Shown here: positions 36,982 through 44,461 of the stretch, one piece after another
How the letters are laid out: each line of letters opens with the position of its first letter
Numbering within the stretch: the stretch's first letter is position 1
Assembly: GCA_033763975.1 (NCBI GenBank)
Contig: JANRJM010000018.1
Span: 248,001-312,000, forward strand
Source: Planctomycetota bacterium
Lineage (GTDB): Bacteria; Planctomycetota; Phycisphaerae; Phycisphaerales; UBA1924
DNA: 64,000 bases
Reading direction: 5' to 3'
Program-made: the position numbers and the translations under genes
Notes under the pieces: model-generated
Seen by the model: only the letters and a program-made list of their open reading frames with translations
The model's database searches: none
What the model was told of the DNA's origin: nothing

Positions 36982-38034
36982 ATGTTCGTCGATCGTGCAG
37001 TGATTACCGTGCGCGCCGGCAAGGGCGGTGATGGGCGCGTGTCGTTCCGACGCGAGAAGTTCGAGTCCAAGGGCGGGCCCGACGGCGGGAACGGCGGGGA
37101 GGGCGGCTCGGTCGTCGTCGTCGCCGAGGAAGGGATGAGCACCCTCTACGACTTCCGCCACCAGCGACTCTGGGCGGCCGAAGACGGCGGGGCGGGCGGC
37201 GCCAAGCAGTGCAGCGGCGCGGCCGGGCAGGAACTCATCATCCGCCTGCCCCCGGGAACGATGCTCTTCGACGCCGACTCCGGCGAGCTCGTCCACGACC
37301 TCAAGCCCGGCGAGCGGGTGGTCGTGGCCAAGGGCGGGAAGGGCGGCTGGGGAAACGAGCACTACAAGCGCTCGACCAACCAGGCGCCCCGCACCGCCGA
37401 GCCCGGCGCCCCGGGCGAGGAGCGCCGGCTCCGCCTCGAGCTCAAGCTCATCGCGGAGGCGGGGATCATCGGCAAGCCCAACGCGGGCAAGTCCACGCTG
37501 CTGGCGGCCCTCACGCGCGCCAACCCCAAGATCGCGAACTACCCCTTCACCACGCTCTCGCCCCAACTGGGCGTCGCGGAGATCTCGGGCGAGCGCCGCG
37601 TGATCTTCGCCGACGTTCCGGGCCTCATCGAAGGGGCGGCCGACGGCGCCGGGCTCGGGCACGAGTTCCTTCGCCACATCGAGCGGACGAGGGTCATCGT
37701 CCACCTGCTCGACCTGTACCCCGAGGACCAGTCGAACCCCGCCGACAACTACCGCGCGGTGCGCGCGGAGCTGGGCGCGTATTCGCAGGCTCTGGCCGAT
37801 AAGCCCGAACTGGTCGTGATCAACAAGGCCGACCTCGCGCCCGACGAGGCCGACCTCGCGAAGCGCACCAAGGCCCTCTGCCGCGCGCTGGGCCTGCGGG
37901 CCGACCGCGACGTGCTGGTGATCTCCGGCGCGGCCCGGCAGGGGCTGGACGACCTGCTCGAGCGGGTGTGGTCGCTGCTGCACCCGCAGGGCGAGCGCGA
38001 GCCGGGGTGGGGACGCTCGCCCGCGCCGGCCTGA
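36982..38034 (+). CDS. obg: Obg GTPase (ribosome assembly / stress)
   Basis: 350 residues. The glycine-rich Obg domain is at the N-terminus (FVDRAVITVRAGKGGDG, GGPDGGNGGEGGSVVVVA). The G domain follows: G1 GKPNAGKST, G2/switch NYPFTTLSPQLGV, G3 DVPGLIEGA, G4 NKAD. The protein ends soon after the G domain, so the variable C-terminal OCT domain of many Obg proteins is absent, which is common outside Firmicutes. Expected roles are large-subunit maturation and ppGpp-linked stress control. It starts 6 bases after a TACGCT box. In many bacteria obg sits next to rplU/rpmA; it does not here. Confidence 0.96.
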   Translation: MFVDRAVITVRAGKGGDGRVSFRREKFESKGGPDGGNGGEGGSVVVVAEEGMSTLYDFRHQRLWAAEDGGAGGAKQCSGAAGQELIIRLPPGTMLFDADSGELVHDLKPGERVVVAKGGKGGWGNEHYKRSTNQAPRTAEPGAPGEERRLRLELKLIAEAGIIGKPNAGKSTLLAALTRANPKIANYPFTTLSPQLGVAEISGERRVIFADVPGLIEGAADGAGLGHEFLRHIERTRVIVHLLDLYPEDQSNPADNYRAVRAELGAYSQALADKPELVVINKADLAPDEADLAKRTKALCRALGLRADRDVLVISGAARQGLDDLLERVWSLLHPQGEREPGWGRSPAPA

Positions 38035-38092
38035 GGCCGGGTGCGATGCACGCGTTGGGACGACTCAGGTGCCGCGAGCGGGGCCCGGCCCG

Positions 38093-38098
38093 TACCGT
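38093..38098 (+). promoter_or_regulatory. Putative -10 element (TACCGT), leaderless
   Basis: TACCGT ends 6 bases (TGGCCC) before ATG 38105, with no Shine-Dalgarno. Confidence 0.5.
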
Positions 38099-38104
38099 TG
38101 GCCC

Positions 38105-39025
38105 ATGCTGTCCATCATCGTTCCGTGCCGCAATGTGCGGGAACTGACCGTCGAGTGCCTGACGTCGATCCACGGCGCGGTGACGGCGCTGGGGCTGACG
38201 CCGCGGGTGGAGTACATCCTGCTGGACGACCAGTCGGACGCGGGCGAGCAGATCCCGGAGTTGTTCCGACAGTTCCGGGCCGGGGCAGGGGCCGAGGTGC
38301 GGGCGTGGACGTTCAAGCAGCGTCAGCACTACACGGGGTCGTTCGCGTTCGGGCTCTCGCGGGCGCGGGGCGACCTGGTGCTGTTCATCAGCAACGACAT
38401 GCACGTGACCGCGCCGTGGATGCGGACGCTGCTGGCGGTGGCGGCGGTGGATCGGCGGCACGGGATCGTGCGGGGTGTCGCGAACATCTGCGACTCGCAC
38501 GAGTATCACCAGGTGCAGCCGCCCGTGGAGCGCGGGCCCGACGACTACCACGCGTTCGCGGAGTACCTGGCGAAAGCGCACGGGCTTACGCACGTCGAGG
38601 ACACGATCTTCTCTGGCGACGCGGTGCTTATCCGGCGCGAACTCATCGAGAAGATCGGCGTGCTCGACACGCGGTTCTACGGCTACTTCGGCGACCCCGA
38701 CTACGGGCTGCGGGCGCGCCGCGCGGGGTTCAAACTCGTGTGCGCGAAGGGCGCGTGGCTCAAGCACTACGGGCAAGGGCACGTCAAGGGCGAGCACCTC
38801 GCGACCGGCGTGCAGATGGACGAACTCAAGCGCGCGCGCATGGAGCTCGTGGTCGCGGCGTTCGAGAAGTTCCGGGCGAAGTGGGGCTCGCCCCCGGTGC
38901 CCGCCGAGCCGGCGGACCTCAACCTGTGGGACTGGCCCGCGCTGCTCAAGGCCCCCGCGCCCAAGGGCGGGGAGTTCCAGAACCCGCTGCCCGACGACGG
39001 GTCGATCGCCCGCCCGATCACGTGA
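38105..39025 (+). CDS. GT2-family glycosyltransferase
   Basis: 306 residues, no transmembrane helix. The N-terminus MLSIIVPCRNVRELT begins a GT-A fold. The family's nucleotide/metal region appears as LVLFISNDMHVTAPWM, the acceptor region as EDTIFSGDAVLIRRELIEKI, and FYGYFGDPDYGLRARRAGFK matches the ED-type catalytic motif of GT2 enzymes. It probably transfers a sugar to a surface glycan; the substrate cannot be given. It runs into the convergent GT4-type gene with an 8-base overlap (TCACGTGA), hinting at one glycan locus. Confidence 0.88.
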   Translation: MLSIIVPCRNVRELTVECLTSIHGAVTALGLTPRVEYILLDDQSDAGEQIPELFRQFRAGAGAEVRAWTFKQRQHYTGSFAFGLSRARGDLVLFISNDMHVTAPWMRTLLAVAAVDRRHGIVRGVANICDSHEYHQVQPPVERGPDDYHAFAEYLAKAHGLTHVEDTIFSGDAVLIRRELIEKIGVLDTRFYGYFGDPDYGLRARRAGFKLVCAKGAWLKHYGQGHVKGEHLATGVQMDELKRARMELVVAAFEKFRAKWGSPPVPAEPADLNLWDWPALLKAPAPKGGEFQNPLPDDGSIARPIT

Positions 39026-40124
39026 TGTCGCGCGGGAAGCCCCCGCGGTTGGCGTTCTCGGGCACCAGCGCTGCGTACGTCTGCAGGACCGCGCGGACGT
39101 GGTCGCTGGCGCGCCGGTGGGTGCGGATGAACTCGTGGGCGCTCGCGGCGAGCATGCGGGAGCGTTCCGGGGTGCGGAGGATGTCGAGCAGCGTGGCGCT
39201 CCACTCGGCCGGGTGCTGGGCGCGCACGAGCCGCGCCGTGCGTCCGTCGATGAGGACGCTGGCCATCGGGTCGGCGGCGGCGACGACGATCATGCCCGAC
39301 GCCATGGCCTCGAGCACCACGCTGCGCGACTCGCCGTGGGCGTCGGGCTGGATGAGCAGGTCGCCCTGGAGCAGCAGGTCGCGCCGGCCCTCGAGGTCGG
39401 CGATCAGCGAGAGGTGATGATCGAGACGCAGCCGGCGGGCGACGCCCCACAGCCCCGCGCGACGGGCGGTATCGGCGTCGCAGAAGACCAGCAGGTCCGG
39501 GTGCGCCGCGGCGACGGGCTGCAGGCCCTCGATGATCGCCGCCATCGCCGAGGCGTCGCGCCCCGAGCCGACGATCATGGCGCTGACGGCGCGGCCTTCG
39601 GGGAACACCTGCCGCAACGTGGGCTCGGCGAGCACGCCCCACGGGGCCGCCCGGATCTCGCGCCCTTCAATCGATGCACGGAGCACGCGCTCGATGGCCG
39701 GGTCGGGCGCCTGGAGCGCGGTCCGCCACGCGCGGGGCGCCAGTTCGCGGGCGCGATCGACCAGCCCGGAGCGCCACACCTCCAGCACGAGCGCGCAGCC
39801 GAGTTCATCGGCGATCTCCGTGGCCAGCGTCCACGCCGACCCGCCGAACACGTGCAGCACGTCGATGCGTTCTTCGTCGGCGCCGGCGGCCTGCTCGAGC
39901 AGGCGGGCGACCCGGGCCGCCGACGCGCTGCGCAGGATCGAGAGCGTCCGCGCGGGGTATCCCACGCACGTGCGGAACATGCTCTCGCCCTCGGTGGGCA
40001 TGACCGACTCGGGAACGGCGTGCACGACGCGGACGCCCTCGTCGGCCAGCCCGATTTCCAGGCGCTGGAGCAGCGGGCGCTCGCGCGTGGCGAAGAACTC
40101 GTCGGCCAGGATGACGGCCCGCAT
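39018..40124 (-). CDS. GT4-type glycosyltransferase
   Basis: 368 residues of GT-B outline. The N-terminal half has VILADEFFATRERPLLQRLE and RIDVLHVFGGSAWTLATEIA. The C-terminal half has the GT4 pattern: LQGDLLIQPDAHGESRSVVL (Ex7E-like region) and EAMASGMIVVAAADPMASVL. It is cytoplasmic and likely uses a nucleotide sugar for glycan or glycolipid synthesis. A TATGAC box ends 6 bases before the ATG, similar to the leaderless promoters here but with C in the last position. It is convergent and overlapping with the GT2 gene. Confidence 0.82.
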   Translation of the reverse strand: MRAVILADEFFATRERPLLQRLEIGLADEGVRVVHAVPESVMPTEGESMFRTCVGYPARTLSILRSASAARVARLLEQAAGADEERIDVLHVFGGSAWTLATEIADELGCALVLEVWRSGLVDRARELAPRAWRTALQAPDPAIERVLRASIEGREIRAAPWGVLAEPTLRQVFPEGRAVSAMIVGSGRDASAMAAIIEGLQPVAAAHPDLLVFCDADTARRAGLWGVARRLRLDHHLSLIADLEGRRDLLLQGDLLIQPDAHGESRSVVLEAMASGMIVVAAADPMASVLIDGRTARLVRAQHPAEWSATLLDILRTPERSRMLAASAHEFIRTHRRASDHVRAVLQTYAALVPENANRGGFPRDIT

Positions 40125-40192
40125 GGGGAAGTCATAGGCGGGGCGGGCGTTCGGGGGTTCGCGCGTGCGCTACCCTCTCCGCGAGAGGGCTG

Positions 40193-41656
40193 TTGGAAAC
40201 GTCTACGAGCAAACTGATACCGCCGCCCGCGCAGACCGGACAGGTTCCGCCCGAAGTCGTGCAGACGCCCAGCGCGGGGGCCTCCCCGGGCACGGACGAC
40301 GCGCCCCCGTCGCGCTGGGGCGTGCTGCGCCACCGGCATTTCCGCACGGTGTGGATCGCGTCGTTCGGGTCGTATGTCGGCGGGTGGTTCGAGTTCGTCG
40401 GCGTGCAGTGGATCGTGACCGAGAAGACCGGCGAGATGGTCTGGTCGAGCTACCTGGGGGCCGCTCAGTTGCTCCCGTCGCTCGTGCTGGGCATCCTCGG
40501 CGGGGTGGTCGCGGACAGGGTGAACCGCAAGAAGCTGCTCCTGGTGACGCAGGCGGCGATGATGGTGATCGCCATCGCGTTCGCGCTCGTGGTGTGGCTC
40601 GATCCGCCCCAGCGGGTGCTGCTGCCCGCGCTGCTCGGGCTCTCGCTGGCGCAGGGCGTGGTCGTGGCGTTCAACAACCCGGCGTGGCAGGTGCTGACGC
40701 CCCGGCTGGTGCCCCGCGCGGACCTGGTGAAGGCGATCACGCTCCAGGGCATCTCGTTCAACGCCGCCCGCGCGGTGGGGCCGGCGCTCGCGGGGGTCAT
40801 CATGGGCCTCTGGAGCCCGATGGCGCTGTTCGTGGTAAACGCGGTGAGCTTCATCGGCGTCATGGTCGCGGTGCTCACCACGCCCGACGCCCCGGTGGTG
40901 AACCCCGAGAGTCGCTGGTGGCGAAAGCTCTGGGCCGACACGAAGTTCTCGGCGGAGTTCGTGTTCAAGCGGCGGGGGCCCCGGGCGGCGCTGCTCGCCA
41001 CCACCGTCTTCGCGGCGTTCGGCACGCCCGTGCTGCGGTTCCTCTCGATGTTCGTGTCGAGCGTGTACCACCTCGAGGAACGCACGTTCGGGGTGCTGAC
41101 CGGGGTCATGGGCGCGGGCGCGGTGGCCGGGGGCTTCGCGATGAAGCTCGTCCCCCCGTGGTACCCGCGCCATCACTTCATCCCGCTCTCGGTGCTCATG
41201 GGAGGGTTCTGGATCCTGCTCTTCTCGATCACGAGCAACCCGTGGATCGCCGGCGGGCTGATGTTCTTCGTCGGGTGGTTCTGGATGTGGTCGTTCAACT
41301 CGGCGATGAGCGCCCTCCAGATGCTCGTGGAAGACGCCGTCCGCGGGCGCGCGCTCGCGCTCGTGAACGTCGTGGCGCTCGGGGCCATGCCCCTGGGGTA
41401 CTTCTTCGCCAGCGGCGTGGGCGAGGGGGTCGCGGCCGCGGTGAAGCGGGCCGCCCCTGATGCATGGCACGACGGGCTCGCCACCCAGACCGGCGTCGGC
41501 GTCTGCGCCGCGATCCTGTTCATCGCGGGCATCGTGATGCTCACCTTCCGCACGCCCGAGGTGGACGGCCTGTCGCCGGGCGATCCCGGGTACGACCGGC
41601 GGCCCGGGCTCATCCGGGGGCTGTTCGCGCGGGCGCATCGCCCGCCGTCCGCCTAG
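40193..41656 (+). CDS. MFS transporter, EntS/MFS_3-like exporter
   Basis: 487 residues with about 12 hydrophobic segments. FRTVWIASFGSYVGGWFEFV opens helix 1, and the helix 2-3 loop has the MFS signature GGVVADRVNRKKLLL. Helices 4-5 include QGISFNAARAVGPALAGVIM. The family (MFS_3) mostly exports siderophores, drugs or small metabolites. A TTG codon at 40193 is taken as the start with GAGAGGG upstream; the first in-frame alternative is far inside. Its TAG stop shares CTAG with the convergent DUF421 gene. Confidence 0.9.
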   Translation: METSTSKLIPPPAQTGQVPPEVVQTPSAGASPGTDDAPPSRWGVLRHRHFRTVWIASFGSYVGGWFEFVGVQWIVTEKTGEMVWSSYLGAAQLLPSLVLGILGGVVADRVNRKKLLLVTQAAMMVIAIAFALVVWLDPPQRVLLPALLGLSLAQGVVVAFNNPAWQVLTPRLVPRADLVKAITLQGISFNAARAVGPALAGVIMGLWSPMALFVVNAVSFIGVMVAVLTTPDAPVVNPESRWWRKLWADTKFSAEFVFKRRGPRAALLATTVFAAFGTPVLRFLSMFVSSVYHLEERTFGVLTGVMGAGAVAGGFAMKLVPPWYPRHHFIPLSVLMGGFWILLFSITSNPWIAGGLMFFVGWFWMWSFNSAMSALQMLVEDAVRGRALALVNVVALGAMPLGYFFASGVGEGVAAAVKRAAPDAWHDGLATQTGVGVCAAILFIAGIVMLTFRTPEVDGLSPGDPGYDRRPGLIRGLFARAHRPPSA

Positions 41657-42216
41657 GTCGCCGGGCCTTCGCCCGTCGTGTCCGCCGGCGCCCTGGGCGA
41701 GTCGCTCCACCCGCGCACACCTTCCAGCGACGTCGGGAGCGTCCCGGTGCGGTCGGCCGGAACGACGCTCAGCGCCCCGCTCGACTCGAGCACGACCGCC
41801 TCGACCTGGCGCAGCGCACCGAAGCCCTCGCTGCGCACGCCCGTTCGGACTTCGTCTTCGGTGATGCGTTCGTCCTGCATGGCGTCGCGGAGGAAGCGGC
41901 CCCGGAAGCAGAGCAGGCGCGGCTCGGACTTCACGACGCGGTCGGCCGCCCGGACGCGCACCGACAGCCACGTCACCACGAACTGCATGGAGAGGAGCAG
42001 CACGAAGGCCAGCACGCCGTCGGCGAGCGCGGTGGACCTCGAGAGCAGCGCGGTGGCGAGCGTGGACCCGAGTGCGACGGTCACCACGAGGTCGAAGGCG
42101 TTGAACTGCGAGAGGGATCGCTTGCCGTACACGCGGATGAGCAGCACGAGGGCGACGTACGAGCACGCGCCAACGACGAGGATCCGCAGCAGCGAGTCGG
42201 TGCTGGTGAAGAACAT
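41653..42216 (-). CDS. DUF421 (YetF/YcaP) membrane protein
   Basis: 187 residues. Three N-terminal helices contain the family signature YGKRSLSQFNAFDLVVTVAL and GSTLATALLS. The C-terminal soluble domain has KSEPRLLCFRGRFLRDAMQD, ITEDEVRTGVRSEGFGAL and VVLESSGALSVVP. YetF-type proteins are widespread and stress-linked but have no established biochemical role. Two bases past the usual end lies an Asp/Pro-rich tail. It sits 19 bases downstream of the GSP39-like SDR gene and opens the stress island. Confidence 0.9.
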   Translation of the reverse strand: MFFTSTDSLLRILVVGACSYVALVLLIRVYGKRSLSQFNAFDLVVTVALGSTLATALLSRSTALADGVLAFVLLLSMQFVVTWLSVRVRAADRVVKSEPRLLCFRGRFLRDAMQDERITEDEVRTGVRSEGFGALRQVEAVVLESSGALSVVPADRTGTLPTSLEGVRGWSDSPRAPADTTGEGPAT

Positions 42217-42235
42217 GCCGTGGGAGTGCGGCCGG

Positions 42236-43285
42236 TCAGGGCGTGGGGTTGCCGCCGGTCACGCCGTGAATCTCGCCGGTGACGTAGCTCGCGTCGTTGC
42301 TCGCCAGAAGCACGTAGGTGGGGGCGAGCTCGACGGGCTGGCCGGGGCGTTTGAGCGGGGTGTCCGTGCCGAAGGTCTCGAGCTTTTCGGGCGACATCCC
42401 GCCGCTGGGCTGCAGCGGGGTCCAGATCGGGCCCGGCGCCACCCCGTTGACGCGGATGCCCTTGGGCGCGAGTTCCTTCGACAGGCCCTTCACGAAGATG
42501 GCGTTGCACGCCTTCGTCATCGCGTAGTCGAGAATGTGCTGCGACGGATCGAAGGCCTGGATCGACGTCGTGCAGATGATCGAGGCGCCGGGCTTCAGGT
42601 GCGGGATGGCGGCCTGCGTGATCCACACCATCGCGAAGACGTTCGTCCGGAACGTCGACTCCATCTGCTCGGTCGAGACATCCATGAACGACTGCTGGAA
42701 GACCTGCTGGCCCGCGTTGTTCACCAGAATGTCGAGCCCGCCGAGCTGCTCCACCGCGTCGGCGACCAGCGTGCGCGCGGTCTTCTCGTCGCGGATGTCG
42801 CCCGGCAGCGGCACGGCTTTGCGCCCGGCGGCCCGGATGATCTCGACCACCTGCTGCGCGTCGGGCTCTTCGGCGGGCAGATACCCGAACGCGACGTCGG
42901 CGCCCTCTCGCGCGAACGCGATCGCCGCCGCGCGTCCGATGCCGGAGTCTCCGCCCGTGATGAGCGCTCTGCGTCCGGTGAGTTTGCCCGAGCCGCGATA
43001 GCTGTTCTCGCCGTGGTCGGGCGGGGGCTTCATCTTGAGCGCCAGTCCGGGCGCTTCCTGGCGCTGGCGTTCGAACGGAGGCTTGGGGTACATCTCGAGC
43101 GGGTTGGTGCCCGGCGCCACGTGCCCGCTGGCGGCGCGGGCGACGTCCTGTGACGCGTTCGCGTCGGGCGCCGCCCCGCCGGCCGGCTGCGGCTGGCCCC
43201 TGGAGAAGCCCATGAGAAGCGGGACGCCGAACAACCCGCCGCCGCCGACCATCATCGCCCGCCGAGACAGAATGAACTGGTGCAC
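42236..43285 (-). CDS. SDR oxidoreductase, general-stress-protein-39 type, Tat-like leader
   Basis: 349 residues. The SDR core resembles B. subtilis GSP39/YdaD-type enzymes: NSYRGSGKLTGRRALITGGD, SGIGRAAAIAFAREGADVAF, DILVNNAGQQVFQ, catalytic YAMTKACNAIF and NGVAPGPIWTPLQPSGG. The first 25 residues carry SRRAMMVGGGGLFGVPLLMG, a twin-arginine-like leader, so this copy may be exported, unlike cytoplasmic relatives. The GTG start has AGGAGGT 5 bases upstream. Substrate unknown. It lies between DUF421 and small membrane-protein genes on the same strand. Confidence 0.9.
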   Translation of the reverse strand: MHQFILSRRAMMVGGGGLFGVPLLMGFSRGQPQPAGGAAPDANASQDVARAASGHVAPGTNPLEMYPKPPFERQRQEAPGLALKMKPPPDHGENSYRGSGKLTGRRALITGGDSGIGRAAAIAFAREGADVAFGYLPAEEPDAQQVVEIIRAAGRKAVPLPGDIRDEKTARTLVADAVEQLGGLDILVNNAGQQVFQQSFMDVSTEQMESTFRTNVFAMVWITQAAIPHLKPGASIICTTSIQAFDPSQHILDYAMTKACNAIFVKGLSKELAPKGIRVNGVAPGPIWTPLQPSGGMSPEKLETFGTDTPLKRPGQPVELAPTYVLLASNDASYVTGEIHGVTGGNPTP

Positions 43286-43375
43286 GCGCCACCTCCTGGA
43301 GTGGGGGAAGGATGCGTGCGCGGAGCGAAGCGGGGATGAATGCGCGGTGACGCGGAGCGCCGCCGCCGGGGAGAC

Positions 43376-43702
43376 TTATCGCCGGCCCGGGCCGCGCTCG
43401 CGCCGGATGCGCATGGCCTCGCCGACTTCGTGCCCGGCGAAGCGCATGCCGAGCACCTGCGCCACCCAGGGGATGGCGACCATGGCGATGCGGGCGATCA
43501 TGACGAGCCCCGCGAGGCTGCCGAGCGTCGGGGCGGGGGGCGGCGGGACGGCGCGGTAGCGGATGACCGGGCGGTTGACGATGAAGAGCGCCATGCCGGC
43601 GGCGAAGAGGGAGAGCCCGACGGCGGTGCGGGCTTTGTTCCGCTCGCCGGACTTGCGCCCGAAGTCGAGCAGTTCCTGCTTGGCGACGCGGGTGGTGTTC
43701 AT
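43376..43702 (-). CDS. Small two-helix membrane protein
   Basis: 108 residues, family not identified. After a charged N-terminus (ELLDFGRKSGERNKARTA) come two hydrophobic segments, VGLSLFAAGMALFIVNRPV and LAGLVMIARIAMVAIPWVAQ, and a basic C-terminus. Its ATG overlaps the TGA of the upstream holin-like gene (ATGA), so the two are translationally coupled. Probably an envelope stress component with its neighbours. Confidence 0.75.
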   Translation of the reverse strand: MNTTRVAKQELLDFGRKSGERNKARTAVGLSLFAAGMALFIVNRPVIRYRAVPPPPAPTLGSLAGLVMIARIAMVAIPWVAQVLGMRFAGHEVGEAMRIRRERGPGRR

Positions 43703-44010
43703 GACGACAGCATCCGTCGTGCCTGCAGCACGCACCCGACGCCGATGAGCAGCCCCGCGCCGCCCGCCGCCACGGCGCCCCAGGCCTGCCCGGCGACTTC
43801 ACGCACGGCGAAGTAGATGGCGCCGAGCCAGAACAGGACGCCGATGAGGATGATGATGCCCCCGCCGGCGGCGGTGAGCAGGCCGACGCCGAGCCCGGCG
43901 ACGCTGTCGCGCATCCGACGGGTGTCGGCGTGCACGACGTCGTACGCCGCCCGGGCTTCGGCCTCCAACAAGTTGGTGACCTTGACGATGAACTCGGTCA
44001 CGTCCTTCAC
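43699..44010 (-). CDS. Holin-superfamily/DUF1469-like membrane protein
   Basis: 103 residues. An amphipathic N-terminal helix (VKVTNLLEAEARAAYDVVHA) precedes two helices with GLLTAAGGGIIILIGVLFWL and GAVAAGGAGLLIGVGCVLQA. The layout matches the phage-holin-like/DUF1469 family, often found beside DUF883 genes, as here. The GTG start has AAGGAG 6 bases upstream. Together with the DUF883 protein it probably acts at the cytoplasmic membrane under stress; no phage genes are nearby, so a lysis role is unlikely. Confidence 0.78.
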   Translation of the reverse strand: MKDVTEFIVKVTNLLEAEARAAYDVVHADTRRMRDSVAGLGVGLLTAAGGGIIILIGVLFWLGAIYFAVREVAGQAWGAVAAGGAGLLIGVGCVLQARRMLSS

Positions 44011-44062
44011 GCGCGTCTCCTTGGGGCTCCGCGGGGCAACCCGTTCGCGGCCGGCGCGAGAA

Positions 44063-44347
44063 TCACATGCGGCGCATCATCGAGGCCAGGAGCACGCCCG
44101 CGCCGAAGGCGATCGCCGCGGCGGCGAGCGGGTTCGCACGGATCGCGTCGCGCGCGTGGTCCACGGTCTCGGTTCCCTGCTCGCGGACGGCGTCGATGCC
44201 CGAACGCGCCGCGCCGCTGATGTCGCGGGCGGTGGTGGACACGTCCTCCTTGAGGCGGGAGAGGTCGTCCTTCACGTGCCCGACGTCGTCGCGGAAGCCC
44301 TGGCGCATGTCGGTGGACTTGGCGTTGGGATCAGAGTACTGGCTCAT
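44063..44347 (-). CDS. DUF883 (ElaB/YqjD-like) membrane-anchored protein
   Basis: 94 residues. A hydrophilic amphipathic region (DDVGHVKDDLSRLKEDVSTT) is followed by ARDAIRANPLAAAAIAFGAG and a C-terminal membrane segment ending in MMRRM, the DUF883 pattern. E. coli ElaB and YqjD are sigma-S-dependent, C-tail-anchored and bind ribosomes in stationary phase; the same role here is by analogy. AAGGAG is spaced 7 bases from the ATG. First gene of a run with the holin-like and two-helix proteins. Confidence 0.88.
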   Translation of the reverse strand: MSQYSDPNAKSTDMRQGFRDDVGHVKDDLSRLKEDVSTTARDISGAARSGIDAVREQGTETVDHARDAIRANPLAAAAIAFGAGVLLASMMRRM

Positions 44348-44388
44348 GGGGTCTCCTTGGTGTGAAATCGAGGTCACGATTCGAATGC

Positions 44389-44424
44389 GCCGGCCCGGGT
44401 CCGAGAGGGAGTGACCGGGCCGGC
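44389..44424. terminator. 10-bp GC hairpin between BON and DUF883 genes
   Basis: GCCGGCCCGG pairs perfectly with CCGGGCCGGC around a 16-base loop. It lies between two same-strand genes and has no T-tract, so it is either a factor-dependent terminator or an mRNA-stability element. Confidence 0.45.
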
Positions 44425-44437
44425 ACGAGACTCGGGA

Positions 44438-44455
44438 GCTTCGCGTCAGCGAAGC
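44438..44455 (-). terminator. Short hairpin just after the BON-repeat gene
   Basis: GCTTCGC-GTCA-GCGAAGC is a perfect 7-bp stem with a 4-base loop, starting 6 bases after the stop codon on the minus strand. No T-run follows. Confidence 0.45.
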
Positions 44456-44461
44456 GGAACC

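Noticed and set aside
43699-44010. Phage holin as sign of a prophage
   Set aside because: No capsid, tail, integrase or lysin gene nearby; the family is common beside DUF883 genes.
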